Source: Oceanimonas doudoroffii (GTDB taxonomy: Bacteria; Pseudomonadota; Gammaproteobacteria; Enterobacterales; Aeromonadaceae). Taken from it: a stretch of 64,000 nucleotides of DNA. Positions 57,118 to 64,000 of this stretch are shown here, piece after piece. Position numbers and translations under genes: made by a program. The notes beneath the pieces were generated by a model. That model searched no databases, was not told where the DNA came from, and worked only from the letters and a program-made list of their open reading frames with translations. The DNA lies in assembly GCF_002242685.1 (NCBI RefSeq), contig NZ_NBIM01000002.1:204905-268904 (forward strand), written 5' to 3'. How positions within the stretch are numbered: the stretch's first letter is position 1; the number at the start of each line of letters is the position of its first letter.

Positions 57118-58125
57118 ATGATAGAAGCGGATCGTTTTATCAACCCGGCCCCGCGCCAGGAAGAGGAAGCCATCGATCGGGCCATACGCCCCAGGGCGCT
57201 GGCGGACTATCGTGGCCAGGATCACGTGCGCGGCCAGATGGAAATCTTTATCGAGGCGGCGCGCCGGCGGGAAGAGGCCCTGGATCACCTGCTGATCTTT
57301 GGCCCGCCCGGGCTTGGCAAGACCACTCTGGCCAACATCGTGGCCAATGAGATGGGCGTAAGCATCAAGACCACCTCGGGCCCGGTGCTGGAAAAGGCCG
57401 GGGATCTGGCGGCCATGCTCACCAATCTCGAGCCCGGTGATGTGCTGTTTATCGATGAAATTCACCGCCTGAGCCCGGTGGTGGAAGAAATCCTCTACCC
57501 GGCGATGGAAGACTACCAGCTCGACATCATGATCGGGGAAGGCCCCGCCGCTCGCTCCATCAAGCTGGAGCTGCCGCCCTTTACCCTGGTGGGCGCCACC
57601 ACCCGGGCCGGCTCGCTGACCTCGCCCCTGCGGGACCGCTTTGGCATCGTACAGCGGCTGGAGTTCTACCAGGTATCGGATCTGGCCCATATCATCAGCC
57701 GCAGCGCCGGCAAGCTGGGTCTGGATATCGACGACGACGGCGCCCTGGAAATGGCCCGCCGGGCCCGGGGCACGCCGCGCATTGCCAACCGGCTGCTGCG
57801 CCGGGTGCGGGACTTTGCCGAGGTCAAGGGCAGCGGCGCCATCGACGCCGCCATTGCCGCCCAGGCCCTGGATATGCTGGATGTGGACAAGCAGGGCTTT
57901 GACTACATGGATCGCAAGCTGCTGACGGCGGTACTCGACAAGTTCATGGGCGGCCCGGTGGGCCTCGACAACCTGGCCGCGGCCATCGGCGAGGAAAAGG
58001 AAACCATCGAAGACGTGATTGAACCCTACCTTATTCAGCAGGGCTTTTTGCAACGCACCCCTCGCGGCCGCCTGGCTACCCCTCGCGCCTACCTGCATTT
58101 CGGCTTCGACCTTCCCGAAGCCTGA
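57118..58125 (+). CDS. ruvB: Holliday junction branch migration ATPase RuvB
   Basis: A 335-aa AAA+ motor with Walker A ([19 protein letters not shown]), Walker B ([10 protein letters not shown]), sensor 1 (VGATTRAG), the arginine finger in SPLRDRFG and a C-terminal winged helix ending [16 protein letters not shown]. It drives branch migration with RuvA. Length is normal. The last gene of the ruv unit; a palindromic repeat follows. Confidence 0.98.
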   Translation: MIEADRFINPAPRQEEEAIDRAIRPRALADYRGQDHVRGQMEIFIEAARRREEALDHLLIFGPPGLGKTTLANIVANEMGVSIKTTSGPVLEKAGDLAAMLTNLEPGDVLFIDEIHRLSPVVEEILYPAMEDYQLDIMIGEGPAARSIKLELPPFTLVGATTRAGSLTSPLRDRFGIVQRLEFYQVSDLAHIISRSAGKLGLDIDDDGALEMARRARGTPRIANRLLRRVRDFAEVKGSGAIDAAIAAQALDMLDVDKQGFDYMDRKLLTAVLDKFMGGPVGLDNLAAAIGEEKETIEDVIEPYLIQQGFLQRTPRGRLATPRAYLHFGFDLPEA

Positions 58126-58157
58126 CGGCAGCCGGAAGCTAGAAGAGAGCGAAAAAA

Positions 58158-58228
58158 GGTGAGGGGAGAGGAGTAAGGCGTCAAATCCGAGATTCCTCAC
58201 TCCTTACCCCTTACCCCTTACCCCTCAC
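58158..58228. repeat. GTGAGG...CCTCAC intergenic palindrome, copy 5
   Basis: GGTGAGGGGAGAGGAGTAAG on the left; the right arm is CCTCACTCCTTACC, then three CCTTACC-type units ending CCCCTCAC, a short tandem expansion. It lies between ruvB and ybgC. Confidence 0.7.
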
Positions 58229-58272
58229 AGCCCAGTCAGGGTCACCCAATGTCGTGCGCTGACGCAGTCTGC

Positions 58273-58301
58273 TTCTTTCATGGCGACGACTTGGGTATAG
58301 T
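58273..58301 (+). promoter_or_regulatory. possible promoter of the ybgC-tol-pal operon
   Basis: TATAGT at 58296-58301 with TTCTTT at 58273-58278 (17-bp spacer), 38 bp before ybgC. Only the -10 box is convincing. Confidence 0.4.
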
Positions 58302-58338
58302 AATTCCCAGATTTTTCAAACAGGTTTTGCTTGTTGCC

Positions 58339-58749
58339 ATGTCACAGACACCGTTTCACTGGCCGGTGCGTATCTATTACGAAGATACCGATGCCGGCGG
58401 CATTGTATATAACGCCAACTATCTGAAATTCATGGAAAGGGCCCGCACCGAGTGGTTGCGCCACCTGGGTGTGGAGCAGGACAGCCTGCTCGAGCAGGAT
58501 ATTGCCTTTGTGGTGCGCCGGGTCGAAATGGATCTGCGTCGTCCGGCCCGGTTCAATGATGCATTAAAAGTCACCGTCACGGTGAAAATGCTCAAACGTG
58601 CCTCTATTGTGTTTGAGCAGGAAATTCTGGATGATGCGGGCCTTTCTCTGGTGAGGGGCGAGGTGGTCATCGCCTGTGTGAATATCGCTCAAATGAAACC
58701 TTTCGCCATACCTGAGCCGTTGATGGGAGTATTGTCGGGTGCACGCTGA
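58339..58749 (+). CDS. ybgC: tol-pal system-associated acyl-CoA thioesterase
   Basis: A 136-aa hotdog-fold thioesterase. The active-site motif [19 protein letters not shown] contains the catalytic Asp. YbgC hydrolyses acyl-CoA and is tied to phospholipid metabolism at the Tol-Pal site. ATG 58339 is preferred; the frame is open to 58249 without homology. Its end overlaps the tolQ start by 11 bp. Confidence 0.95.
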   Translation: MSQTPFHWPVRIYYEDTDAGGIVYNANYLKFMERARTEWLRHLGVEQDSLLEQDIAFVVRRVEMDLRRPARFNDALKVTVTVKMLKRASIVFEQEILDDAGLSLVRGEVVIACVNIAQMKPFAIPEPLMGVLSGAR

Positions 58750-59419
58750 TATTTCGTTTATTGGTCTTTTTCTGCAGGCTAGCCTGCTGGTCAAACTGGT
58801 GATGCTGGCCCTGGTGGGCATGTCGGTGCTGTCCTGGGCGCTGATCATCAATCGCCGCAAGGTGCTGACTTCGGCCCGCGACGATGCCGAGCAGTTTGAA
58901 GACAAGTTCTGGTCTGGTGCCGATCTGGGACGCCTCTACCATGAGTCCAATGCCCGGCGCGACAGCCTGGCGGGCATGGAGCAGATCTTTCATGCCGGTT
59001 TTCGCGAGTTCGTGCGCCTGCAAAAGCAGGGCCGGCCTCAGGACACCATTCTCGAAGGCACCTACCGTACCATGCGGGTGGCGCTGTCCCGGGAAGTCGA
59101 CCGGCTGGAAACCAACCTGTCGGTACTGGCGACCATCGGCTCCATCAGCCCCTATATCGGCCTGTTCGGTACCGTATGGGGCATCATGAACGCCTTTATC
59201 GCCCTGGCGGAAATCAAGCAGGCCACCCTGGCCATGGTGGCCCCGGGTATTGCCGAGGCGCTGATTGCCACCGCCATGGGTCTGTTTGCGGCCATTCCGG
59301 CGGTGATTGCCTTTAACCGTTTCAGCTATCAGGTGGAGCGGCTGGAAAACCACCTGGCCAACTTCATGGACGAGTTTTCCACCATTCTCAACCGGCAAGT
59401 GACCACGGGTAACCAGTAA
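58739..59419 (+). CDS. tolQ: Tol-Pal system proton-channel subunit TolQ
   Basis: A 226-aa inner-membrane protein of the MotA/ExbB family with three helices, an N-terminal one and a pair forming the channel ([19 protein letters not shown] and [19 protein letters not shown]). With TolR it uses the proton gradient to move TolA and constrict the outer membrane during division. GTG start at 58739. Confidence 0.97.
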   Translation: MHADISFIGLFLQASLLVKLVMLALVGMSVLSWALIINRRKVLTSARDDAEQFEDKFWSGADLGRLYHESNARRDSLAGMEQIFHAGFREFVRLQKQGRPQDTILEGTYRTMRVALSREVDRLETNLSVLATIGSISPYIGLFGTVWGIMNAFIALAEIKQATLAMVAPGIAEALIATAMGLFAAIPAVIAFNRFSYQVERLENHLANFMDEFSTILNRQVTTGNQ

Positions 59420-59844
59420 TGCAGAGCTATCAGCGCAAGCGACGCAAACGCGTGGCCGAGATCAACGTGGTGCCTTATATCGACGTCATGCTGGTGCTGC
59501 TGATCATCTTTATGGCCACGGCGCCGGTGATTACTCAGGGGGTCAAGGTGGATCTGCCTCAGGCCGAGGCCGAGCTGCTGCCGGATGACAGCGAGGCGCC
59601 GCTGGTGGCGTCAGTGGACGCCGAGGGCCGTTATTTTCTCGACGTGGGTGAGACGCGGGACGAGGCGGTGGATCTGCTGGCCCTGGCAGACATGGTGCAG
59701 CAAAAGCTGGCCACCAATCCCAAGGCACCCGTGGTGGTGCAGGGCGATGCCAATGTGCGCTATGACGCCGTGATCCAGCTGATGGCCACCCTCAAGGCGG
59801 CCGGCGTGCCCAGTGTGGGCCTGATGACCCAACCGGAGCAATAA
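59419..59844 (+). CDS. tolR: Tol-Pal system protein TolR
   Basis: A 141-aa inner-membrane protein with one helix carrying the essential Asp (INVVPYIDVMLVLLIIFM) and a periplasmic domain that binds peptidoglycan. Belongs to the ExbD family. Start and tolQ stop overlap by one base. Confidence 0.97.
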   Translation: MQSYQRKRRKRVAEINVVPYIDVMLVLLIIFMATAPVITQGVKVDLPQAEAELLPDDSEAPLVASVDAEGRYFLDVGETRDEAVDLLALADMVQQKLATNPKAPVVVQGDANVRYDAVIQLMATLKAAGVPSVGLMTQPEQ

Positions 59845-59847
59845 GGC

Positions 59848-61110
59848 GTGTTTGATAACCAGAGTGGTGGCATTCGCAAGGCGGTGCTGATTTCCCTGGG
59901 GCTGCATGTGCTGATTGGCGTGCTGTTCCTGGTGGGGGTTAATTTCAGCACCCCCAAGCGGCCCACCCAGGCGGCGTCCATTATTGAAGCCACCATGATT
60001 GATGATGGCATGGTGGCGGCCCAGGCCGAGCGCCTGGCGGAAATGCAGGCAAATCGCGACGCCGAGCAGGCCGCAGCGCAGGCGCAAGCCGAGGCCGCGC
60101 AAAAGGCGGCGGAAGAGGCCGAACAGAAGGCCGCCGAGCAAGCGGCGGCGGCGGAGGCGGCGCGCCAGGCCGAGCAGGAAAAGGCCGTGGCCGCCCAGCA
60201 GGCGAAAGCCGAGGCGGAGCGCCGGCAGGTGCTGGAGCAGCAACGCCAGGCGGAAGAAGCTCGCAAGGCCGCGGAAGCGAAGAAACAGGCGGAAGCCGAA
60301 GCCGCCCGCAAGGCCGCGGAAGCGCAGAAACAGGCGGAAGCCGAAGCCGCCCGCAAGGCCGCGGAAGCGAAGAAACAGGCGGAAGCCGAAGCCGCCCGCA
60401 AGGCCGCGGAAGCGCAGAAACAGGCGGAAGCCGAAGCCGCCCGCAAGGCCGCGGAAGCGAAGAAACAGGCGGAAGCCGAAGCCGCCCGCAAGGCCGCGGA
60501 AGCGCAGAAACAGGCGGAAGCCGAAGCCGCCCGCAAGGCCGCGGAAGCGAAGAAACAGGCGGAAGCCGAAGCCGCCCGTAAGGCCGCGGAAGCCAAGAAA
60601 CAGGCGGAAGCCGAAGCCGCCCGCAAGGCTGCGGAAGCCAAGAAGCAGGCGGAAGCCGAGCAGAAACGCAAGGCCGAGGAAGCCCGCAAGGCTGCGGAAG
60701 CGAAGAAACAGGCTGAAGCCGAAGCCGCGCGCAAGGCGGAAGCGAGCAAAAAGGCCGAAGCCGAGCAGGCGCTGAAGGATCTGGAAGCGCTGATGGGTGG
60801 CGGCTCGGCAGGAGGTTCTTCGTCGGCCGCGTCGGCGGCAGAAGTGGATCGTTATACCGGCATGATTATTGCCGCGATACAGCGCAACTGGCTGGTAGGA
60901 CCGACCATGGTGGGCAAGCAGTGCCGTATTAATGTGCGGGTGGCGACCGATGGCCTTATCCTGACCATAGGCCAGGGCCAGGGCGATGCGGAGGTATGCC
61001 GCTCGGCAGAGCTGGCCATTCGCAAGACCGGTACCCTGCCTATGCCCAAGGATCCGGCCGTGAACAAACAGCTGCAAAACCTGAATTTGACCCTGATACC
61101 GAGGCTTTGA
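59848..61110 (+). CDS. tolA: Tol-Pal system protein TolA
   Basis: A 420-aa protein with one N-terminal helix (about 14-34), a long Ala/Lys/Glu/Gln-rich helical spacer (about 65-310) and a C-terminal globular domain (about 325-420: [17 protein letters not shown] and [14 protein letters not shown]). It spans the periplasm to touch TolB and Pal. The spacer contains about nine copies of a 15-residue repeat. GTG start at 59848 with AAGG upstream. Confidence 0.95.
   Translation: MFDNQSGGIRKAVLISLGLHVLIGVLFLVGVNFSTPKRPTQAASIIEATMIDDGMVAAQAERLAEMQANRDAEQAAAQAQAEAAQKAAEEAEQKAAEQAAAAEAARQAEQEKAVAAQQAKAEAERRQVLEQQRQAEEARKAAEAKKQAEAEAARKAAEAQKQAEAEAARKAAEAKKQAEAEAARKAAEAQKQAEAEAARKAAEAKKQAEAEAARKAAEAQKQAEAEAARKAAEAKKQAEAEAARKAAEAKKQAEAEAARKAAEAKKQAEAEQKRKAEEARKAAEAKKQAEAEAARKAEASKKAEAEQALKDLEALMGGGSAGGSSSAASAAEVDRYTGMIIAAIQRNWLVGPTMVGKQCRINVRVATDGLILTIGQGQGDAEVCRSAELAIRKTGTLPMPKDPAVNKQLQNLNLTLIPRL
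60268..60735 (+). repeat. 45-bp tandem repeat (90-bp higher-order unit) inside tolA
   Basis: The unit encodes [15 protein letters not shown]; alternate copies have Gln at position 5 (AAEAQKQ...), so 60268-60537 is three almost perfect 90-bp units. Later copies (60538-60735) diverge. Repeats of this kind can change number by slippage or recombination. Confidence 0.95.
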
Positions 61111-62411
61111 TGATGACAAAACGATGGTTGTGGTTATGGCTGCCGCTGCTGATGCTGGCAGGACGGGCCCAGGCGGCACTGGATATCGTGATCACCGGCG
61201 GCATAGACAGTGCCCGGCCGGTGGCGGTGGTGCCTTTTGAATGGACCGGCGGTGGTGCCGCGCCTCAAGAGTTGTCCGAGGTGATCGGCAATGATTTGCG
61301 CAACAGCGGCATGTTCCGGCCGCTGGATCGCAGCTCGCTGCCCCAGCGGGTCTCTCGGGCCGAACAGCTGGATCCGAATCTGTGGCGCACCCGCCAGGCG
61401 GAAGCCGTGGTGGTGGGCAGCATAGCGCCGGCGGGCAACAATCAGTACCGTATCAGCTTTGAGCTGGCCGACGTGCTGGGCGGCAACGGCGCCAAGTTGC
61501 TGGAAAGCCGCAGTGCCACCGTGCCTGCCGCCCAGCTCAGGCAGTATGCCCACCGTATTTCCGACATCGTGTTCGAGAAGCTGACCGGCATCAAGGGCGC
61601 CTTCCTGACCCGCATCGCCTATGTCACGGTGCAGCACGGTGCCCAGTATCCGTATCAGCTGATGATCGCCGACTACGACGGTTTCAACGAGCAGGTACTG
61701 CTGCGCTCCCGGGAGCCGCTGATGTCGCCGGCCTGGTCACCGGATGGCCGCAAACTGGCCTATGTGTCCTTTGAAAACAAGAAGGCCGAGGTGGTGGTGC
61801 AGGACATTTACAGCCAGCAGCGTCAGGTGGTGAGTTCCCAGCCCGGCATCAACGGCGCACCCGCCTGGTCCCCCGATGGCACCCGGCTGGCACTGGTGTT
61901 GTCGCAGGATGGTCAGCCCGAAATCTATGTACTCAATCTGGCCAGCCGCCAGTTGACCCGGGTGACCAATAACCGCACAATCGACACCGAGCCGACCTGG
62001 TCGGCGGACGGAAGAAGTATTTATTTTGTCTCCGAACGGGGAGGCCGACCGCAGGTTTACCGCACCGATCCCGGTGCCGACAATGCGCGTCGTGTGACCT
62101 TTGACGGAGACATGAATCTGGGCCCCAGGGTCACGGCAGACGGCCAGAATATGGTGCTGGTCAGCCGCTCCCAGGGGCAATACCGGATTGCCCGGCAAGA
62201 GCTGGATGGTGGAAATCTGCAGGTGTTGACCGAAACACAGCTGGATGAATCGCCGAGCCCTGCTCCCAACGGCACCATGATCATCTACAGCACCACTTAT
62301 CAGGGGCGGCAAGTGTTGTCTCTGGTGTCTATGGATGGTCGTTTCAAGGCCAGGCTGCCGGCCCGCAGCGGCGATGTCCGCTCACCGGCGTGGTCACCGT
62401 TTCTAAACTAA
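61110..62411 (+). CDS. tolB: Tol-Pal system beta-propeller protein TolB
   Basis: A 433-aa periplasmic protein with a signal peptide (residues 1-22, AGRAQA). An N-terminal domain (about 23-160) is followed by a six-bladed propeller with [36 protein letters not shown] and SPAWSPF repeats. It binds Pal and the end of TolA. ATG 61110 overlaps the tolA stop (ATGA); ATG 61113 is equally possible. Confidence 0.96.
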   Translation: MMTKRWLWLWLPLLMLAGRAQAALDIVITGGIDSARPVAVVPFEWTGGGAAPQELSEVIGNDLRNSGMFRPLDRSSLPQRVSRAEQLDPNLWRTRQAEAVVVGSIAPAGNNQYRISFELADVLGGNGAKLLESRSATVPAAQLRQYAHRISDIVFEKLTGIKGAFLTRIAYVTVQHGAQYPYQLMIADYDGFNEQVLLRSREPLMSPAWSPDGRKLAYVSFENKKAEVVVQDIYSQQRQVVSSQPGINGAPAWSPDGTRLALVLSQDGQPEIYVLNLASRQLTRVTNNRTIDTEPTWSADGRSIYFVSERGGRPQVYRTDPGADNARRVTFDGDMNLGPRVTADGQNMVLVSRSQGQYRIARQELDGGNLQVLTETQLDESPSPAPNGTMIIYSTTYQGRQVLSLVSMDGRFKARLPARSGDVRSPAWSPFLN

Positions 62412-62436
62412 AAATTGCTTTTCCCAAGGAAAAATC

Positions 62437-62961
62437 ATGCAAATGAAAAAACTGCTTCAGAGTCTGGCCGTCGCACTTCCCATGTTGACCCTGGCTGCAT
62501 GTAGCTCCACCAGCGATTCCGACGCCATGACCGGAACCGATGGCAGCTACCAGAACGGTGGCGTACAAACTGGTGCCCAGAACGGTGGCGCCCTGTCTGC
62601 CGATGAGCAGATGCGTCAGCAATATGAAGCCCTGCGTCGCGAGAACGTAATTTACTTCGAATTCGACCAGGATGAAGTGACCGGCCACTACGCCCAGGTG
62701 CTGGAAGCCCATGCCAGCTTCCTGCGTTCCAACCCCAATGTCAGCATTCTGGTGGAAGGCCATGCCGACGAGCGCGGCACGCCCGAGTACAACATCGCCC
62801 TGGGCGAGCGTCGTGCCAAGGCCGTGACCAGCTACCTGCAGAGCCTGGGTGTAAGCGGTTCCCAGCTGGCCATCGTCAGCTACGGCGAAGAAAAGCCGCT
62901 GGATACCTCCCGCAGCGAAGACGGTTTTGCCAAAAACCGCCGCGCGGTACTGGTTTACTAA
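62437..62961 (+). CDS. pal: peptidoglycan-associated lipoprotein
   Basis: A 174-aa outer-membrane lipoprotein with lipobox LTLAAC (Cys22) and a C-terminal OmpA-like domain (ILVEGHADERGTPEYNIALG, with the NRRAVL end). It ties the outer membrane to peptidoglycan and binds TolB. Follows tolB by 25 bp with AAGGA before the ATG. Confidence 0.97.
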   Translation: MQMKKLLQSLAVALPMLTLAACSSTSDSDAMTGTDGSYQNGGVQTGAQNGGALSADEQMRQQYEALRRENVIYFEFDQDEVTGHYAQVLEAHASFLRSNPNVSILVEGHADERGTPEYNIALGERRAKAVTSYLQSLGVSGSQLAIVSYGEEKPLDTSRSEDGFAKNRRAVLVY

Positions 62962-62980
62962 GGACTGATTCGGTTACGTT

Positions 62981-63733
62981 ATGATGAAATTCGCGGCCAT
63001 TTCGATGGCCGCTGTTTTATCCACCGCCAGCTGGGCTCAGGCCCCGGTGGCCAGTGTGGGTGGCAGCGGCTCCGTCAATGAGCGCCTGGCCGAGCTGGAG
63101 CGGGGTTTCAGTGCCCGGTCCCAGGCGCAGATAGATCAACAGCGTCAGCTCAATGCCCTGCAACAGGAGCTGAGCGAAATGCGCGGTCTGCTGGAAGAGC
63201 AGAGCTACCGGCTGGAGCAGGTAATAGAGCGTCAGCGCAGCATGCTGGCAGCCCAGCAGGAAGCGGCGTCGGCGCCTCGGGTTGTCCCGTCGCCGGCCCC
63301 GTCGTCTGAGGCTGAAACCGCGCCTGAAAGTGGCGGCAGTGCCCCCGAGGCGGCGGGAGATGAGCAGGCCGCCTACGACAAGGCAGTGAATCTGGTGCTG
63401 CAGGACAAGGACTACAACGCCGCCATTCCGGCCTTTGCCCGCTTTATTACCCAGTATCCTCAGTCGACCTATGTGCCCAACGCCCATTACTGGCTGGGAC
63501 AGCTGTTGTTTGCCCAAAAACGTTTTGACCAGTCCAAGGCTCAGTTCGCTCGGGTGGTGGAAGCGTATCCCAAGTCCAACAAGCGTCCGGACTCCCTGCT
63601 CAAGCTGGGGCTGATAGCCCGGGAGCAGCAGGACGACGGTCAGGCCCGGCAGTATTTTGAGCGCGTGCTAAGCGAATACGGCAGCAGTGGTGCCGCGCGG
63701 CTGGCTCAGGAAAACCTGGATGCGATGAAATAA
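62981..63733 (+). CDS. cpoB: cell division coordinator CpoB
   Basis: A 250-aa periplasmic protein with a signal peptide (residues 1-19, STASWA), an N-terminal coiled-coil trimerisation region (about 33-90) and C-terminal TPR repeats (DKAVNLVLQDKDYNAAIPAF and PNAHYWLGQLLFAQKRFDQS). It links Tol to PBP1B during division. The last gene of the operon; tRNA genes follow, as in E. coli. Confidence 0.95.
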   Translation: MMKFAAISMAAVLSTASWAQAPVASVGGSGSVNERLAELERGFSARSQAQIDQQRQLNALQQELSEMRGLLEEQSYRLEQVIERQRSMLAAQQEAASAPRVVPSPAPSSEAETAPESGGSAPEAAGDEQAAYDKAVNLVLQDKDYNAAIPAFARFITQYPQSTYVPNAHYWLGQLLFAQKRFDQSKAQFARVVEAYPKSNKRPDSLLKLGLIAREQQDDGQARQYFERVLSEYGSSGAARLAQENLDAMK

Positions 63734-63805
63734 CCGGCGGGTTGACGGATTTTTGTGAGAGTCGCCTGTTCCTTGAGCAAACGAAATAAAATGGCAATTT
63801 AGCTG

Positions 63806-63833
63806 TTGCGTCACACAATTAAATCCGTAATAT
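63806..63833 (+). promoter_or_regulatory. promoter of the tRNA cluster
   Basis: TTGCGT (63806-63811), a 16-bp spacer and TAATAT (63828-63833), followed by the GC-rich discriminator AGGCCGCC, typical of stringently controlled stable-RNA promoters. It lies 40 bp before tRNA-Lys. Confidence 0.7.
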
Positions 63834-63873
63834 AGGCCGCCGTTGGCAGGGGGCAGCAGCCACCCACCAGGCC

Positions 63874-63949
63874 GGGTCGTTAGCTCAGTTGGTAGAGCAG
63901 TTGACTTTTAATCAATTGGTCGCAGGTTCGAATCCTGCACGACCCACCA
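63874..63949 (+). tRNA. tRNA-Lys (anticodon TTT)
   Basis: A 76-base cloverleaf including encoded CCA: acceptor GGGTCGT/ACGACCC, D-arm TAGCTCAGTTGGTAGAGC, anticodon loop CTTTTAA with TTT at 63907-63909, and T-arm GGTTCGAATCC. Confidence 0.97.
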
Positions 63950-63955
63950 GTTCCC

Positions 63956-64000
63956 GGACGCTTAGCTCAGCCGGGAGAGCACCTCCCTTACAAGGAGGGG
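63956..64000 (+). tRNA. tRNA-Val (anticodon TAC), 5' part
   Basis: Starts GGACGCTTAGCTCAG; anticodon stem and loop CTCCCTTACAAGGAG give TAC. The window ends in the variable region, so the acceptor match and T-arm are outside. It lies 6 bp after tRNA-Lys, as in the lysT-valT cluster of E. coli. Confidence 0.9.

Noticed and set aside
60268..60735. CRISPR-like regular repeats
   Set aside because: The repeats are contiguous 45/90-bp coding units with no spacers.
59611..61179. Long minus-strand open frame opposite tolR-tolA
   Set aside because: Its low-complexity product is the reverse of the TolA repeat array.

Overview
This 64-kb window is chromosomal DNA from a gammaproteobacterium, most likely a marine Aeromonadales relative (Oceanimonas, Oceanisphaera or Zobellella type; inferred from gene content and protein resemblance, no search was run). 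Support comes from enterobacteria-like synteny blocks (trpL to trpA divergent from yciV-yciO-rluB; yecE-cmoA-cmoB next to aspS-nudB-yebC-ruvCAB; ybgC-tolQRAB-pal-cpoB followed by tRNA-Lys and tRNA-Val), separate trpG and trpD genes, and moderately high GC. Apart from a lower-GC stretch around the O-antigen ligase gene it looks like ordinary core genome. I see no phage, insertion sequence or CRISPR array.

Layout. 1-3.5 kb: a frameshifted remnant of a beta-CASP RNA-processing nuclease, pgi, and an O-antigen ligase-like gene, probably the end of a surface-polysaccharide locus. 3.8-15.5 kb: a complete Lap/Bpf-type adhesin locus, with a type I secretion ABC protein, membrane-fusion protein, TolC-family pore, OmpA-like lipoprotein, the periplasmic protease LapG, the c-di-GMP receptor LapD, then a very small (930 aa) LapA-like adhesin carrying a von Willebrand A domain, and an unrecognised 161-aa protein. 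15.6-36.8 kb: housekeeping and metabolic genes (SIMPL protein, serA, tesB, ung, two DUF3545 genes, tal, alanine/Na+ symporter, isochorismatase-family hydrolase, chemoreceptor, YkgJ-type protein, amt, yceH, omega-transaminase, a yybP-ykoY Mn2+ riboswitch ahead of a Ca2+/Na+ antiporter, a serine hydrolase, an SDR, YkvI-like transporter, two deaminases). 37-44 kb: trp operon on the minus strand with a clear WWW leader peptide and attenuator. 44-51.6 kb: yciV-yciO-rluB, a RimK-like ligase / inactive transglutaminase-7TM / retropepsin-like protease trio, and cmoBA. 51.8-64 kb: yecE, aspS, nudB, yebC, ruvC, LexA-boxed ruvAB, the Tol-Pal operon and the start of a tRNA cluster.

How parts work together. 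In the Lap model, LapB-LapC-TolC exports the adhesin, whose N-terminal retention module plugs the pore; LapD bound to c-di-GMP sequesters LapG; when c-di-GMP falls, LapG cuts a di-alanine site in the retention module and the cell detaches. All these parts are present, with a PAAG site at residues 95-98 of the adhesin. The most unusual items are this miniature adhesin (a VWA domain nested inside a cadherin-like repeat, and an unrecognised Cys/His-containing region), its 161-aa neighbour, a 44-codon reading frame between the trp attenuator and trpE, the manganese riboswitch, and a family of intergenic palindromes (GTGAGG...CCTCAC) spread through 37-58 kb.
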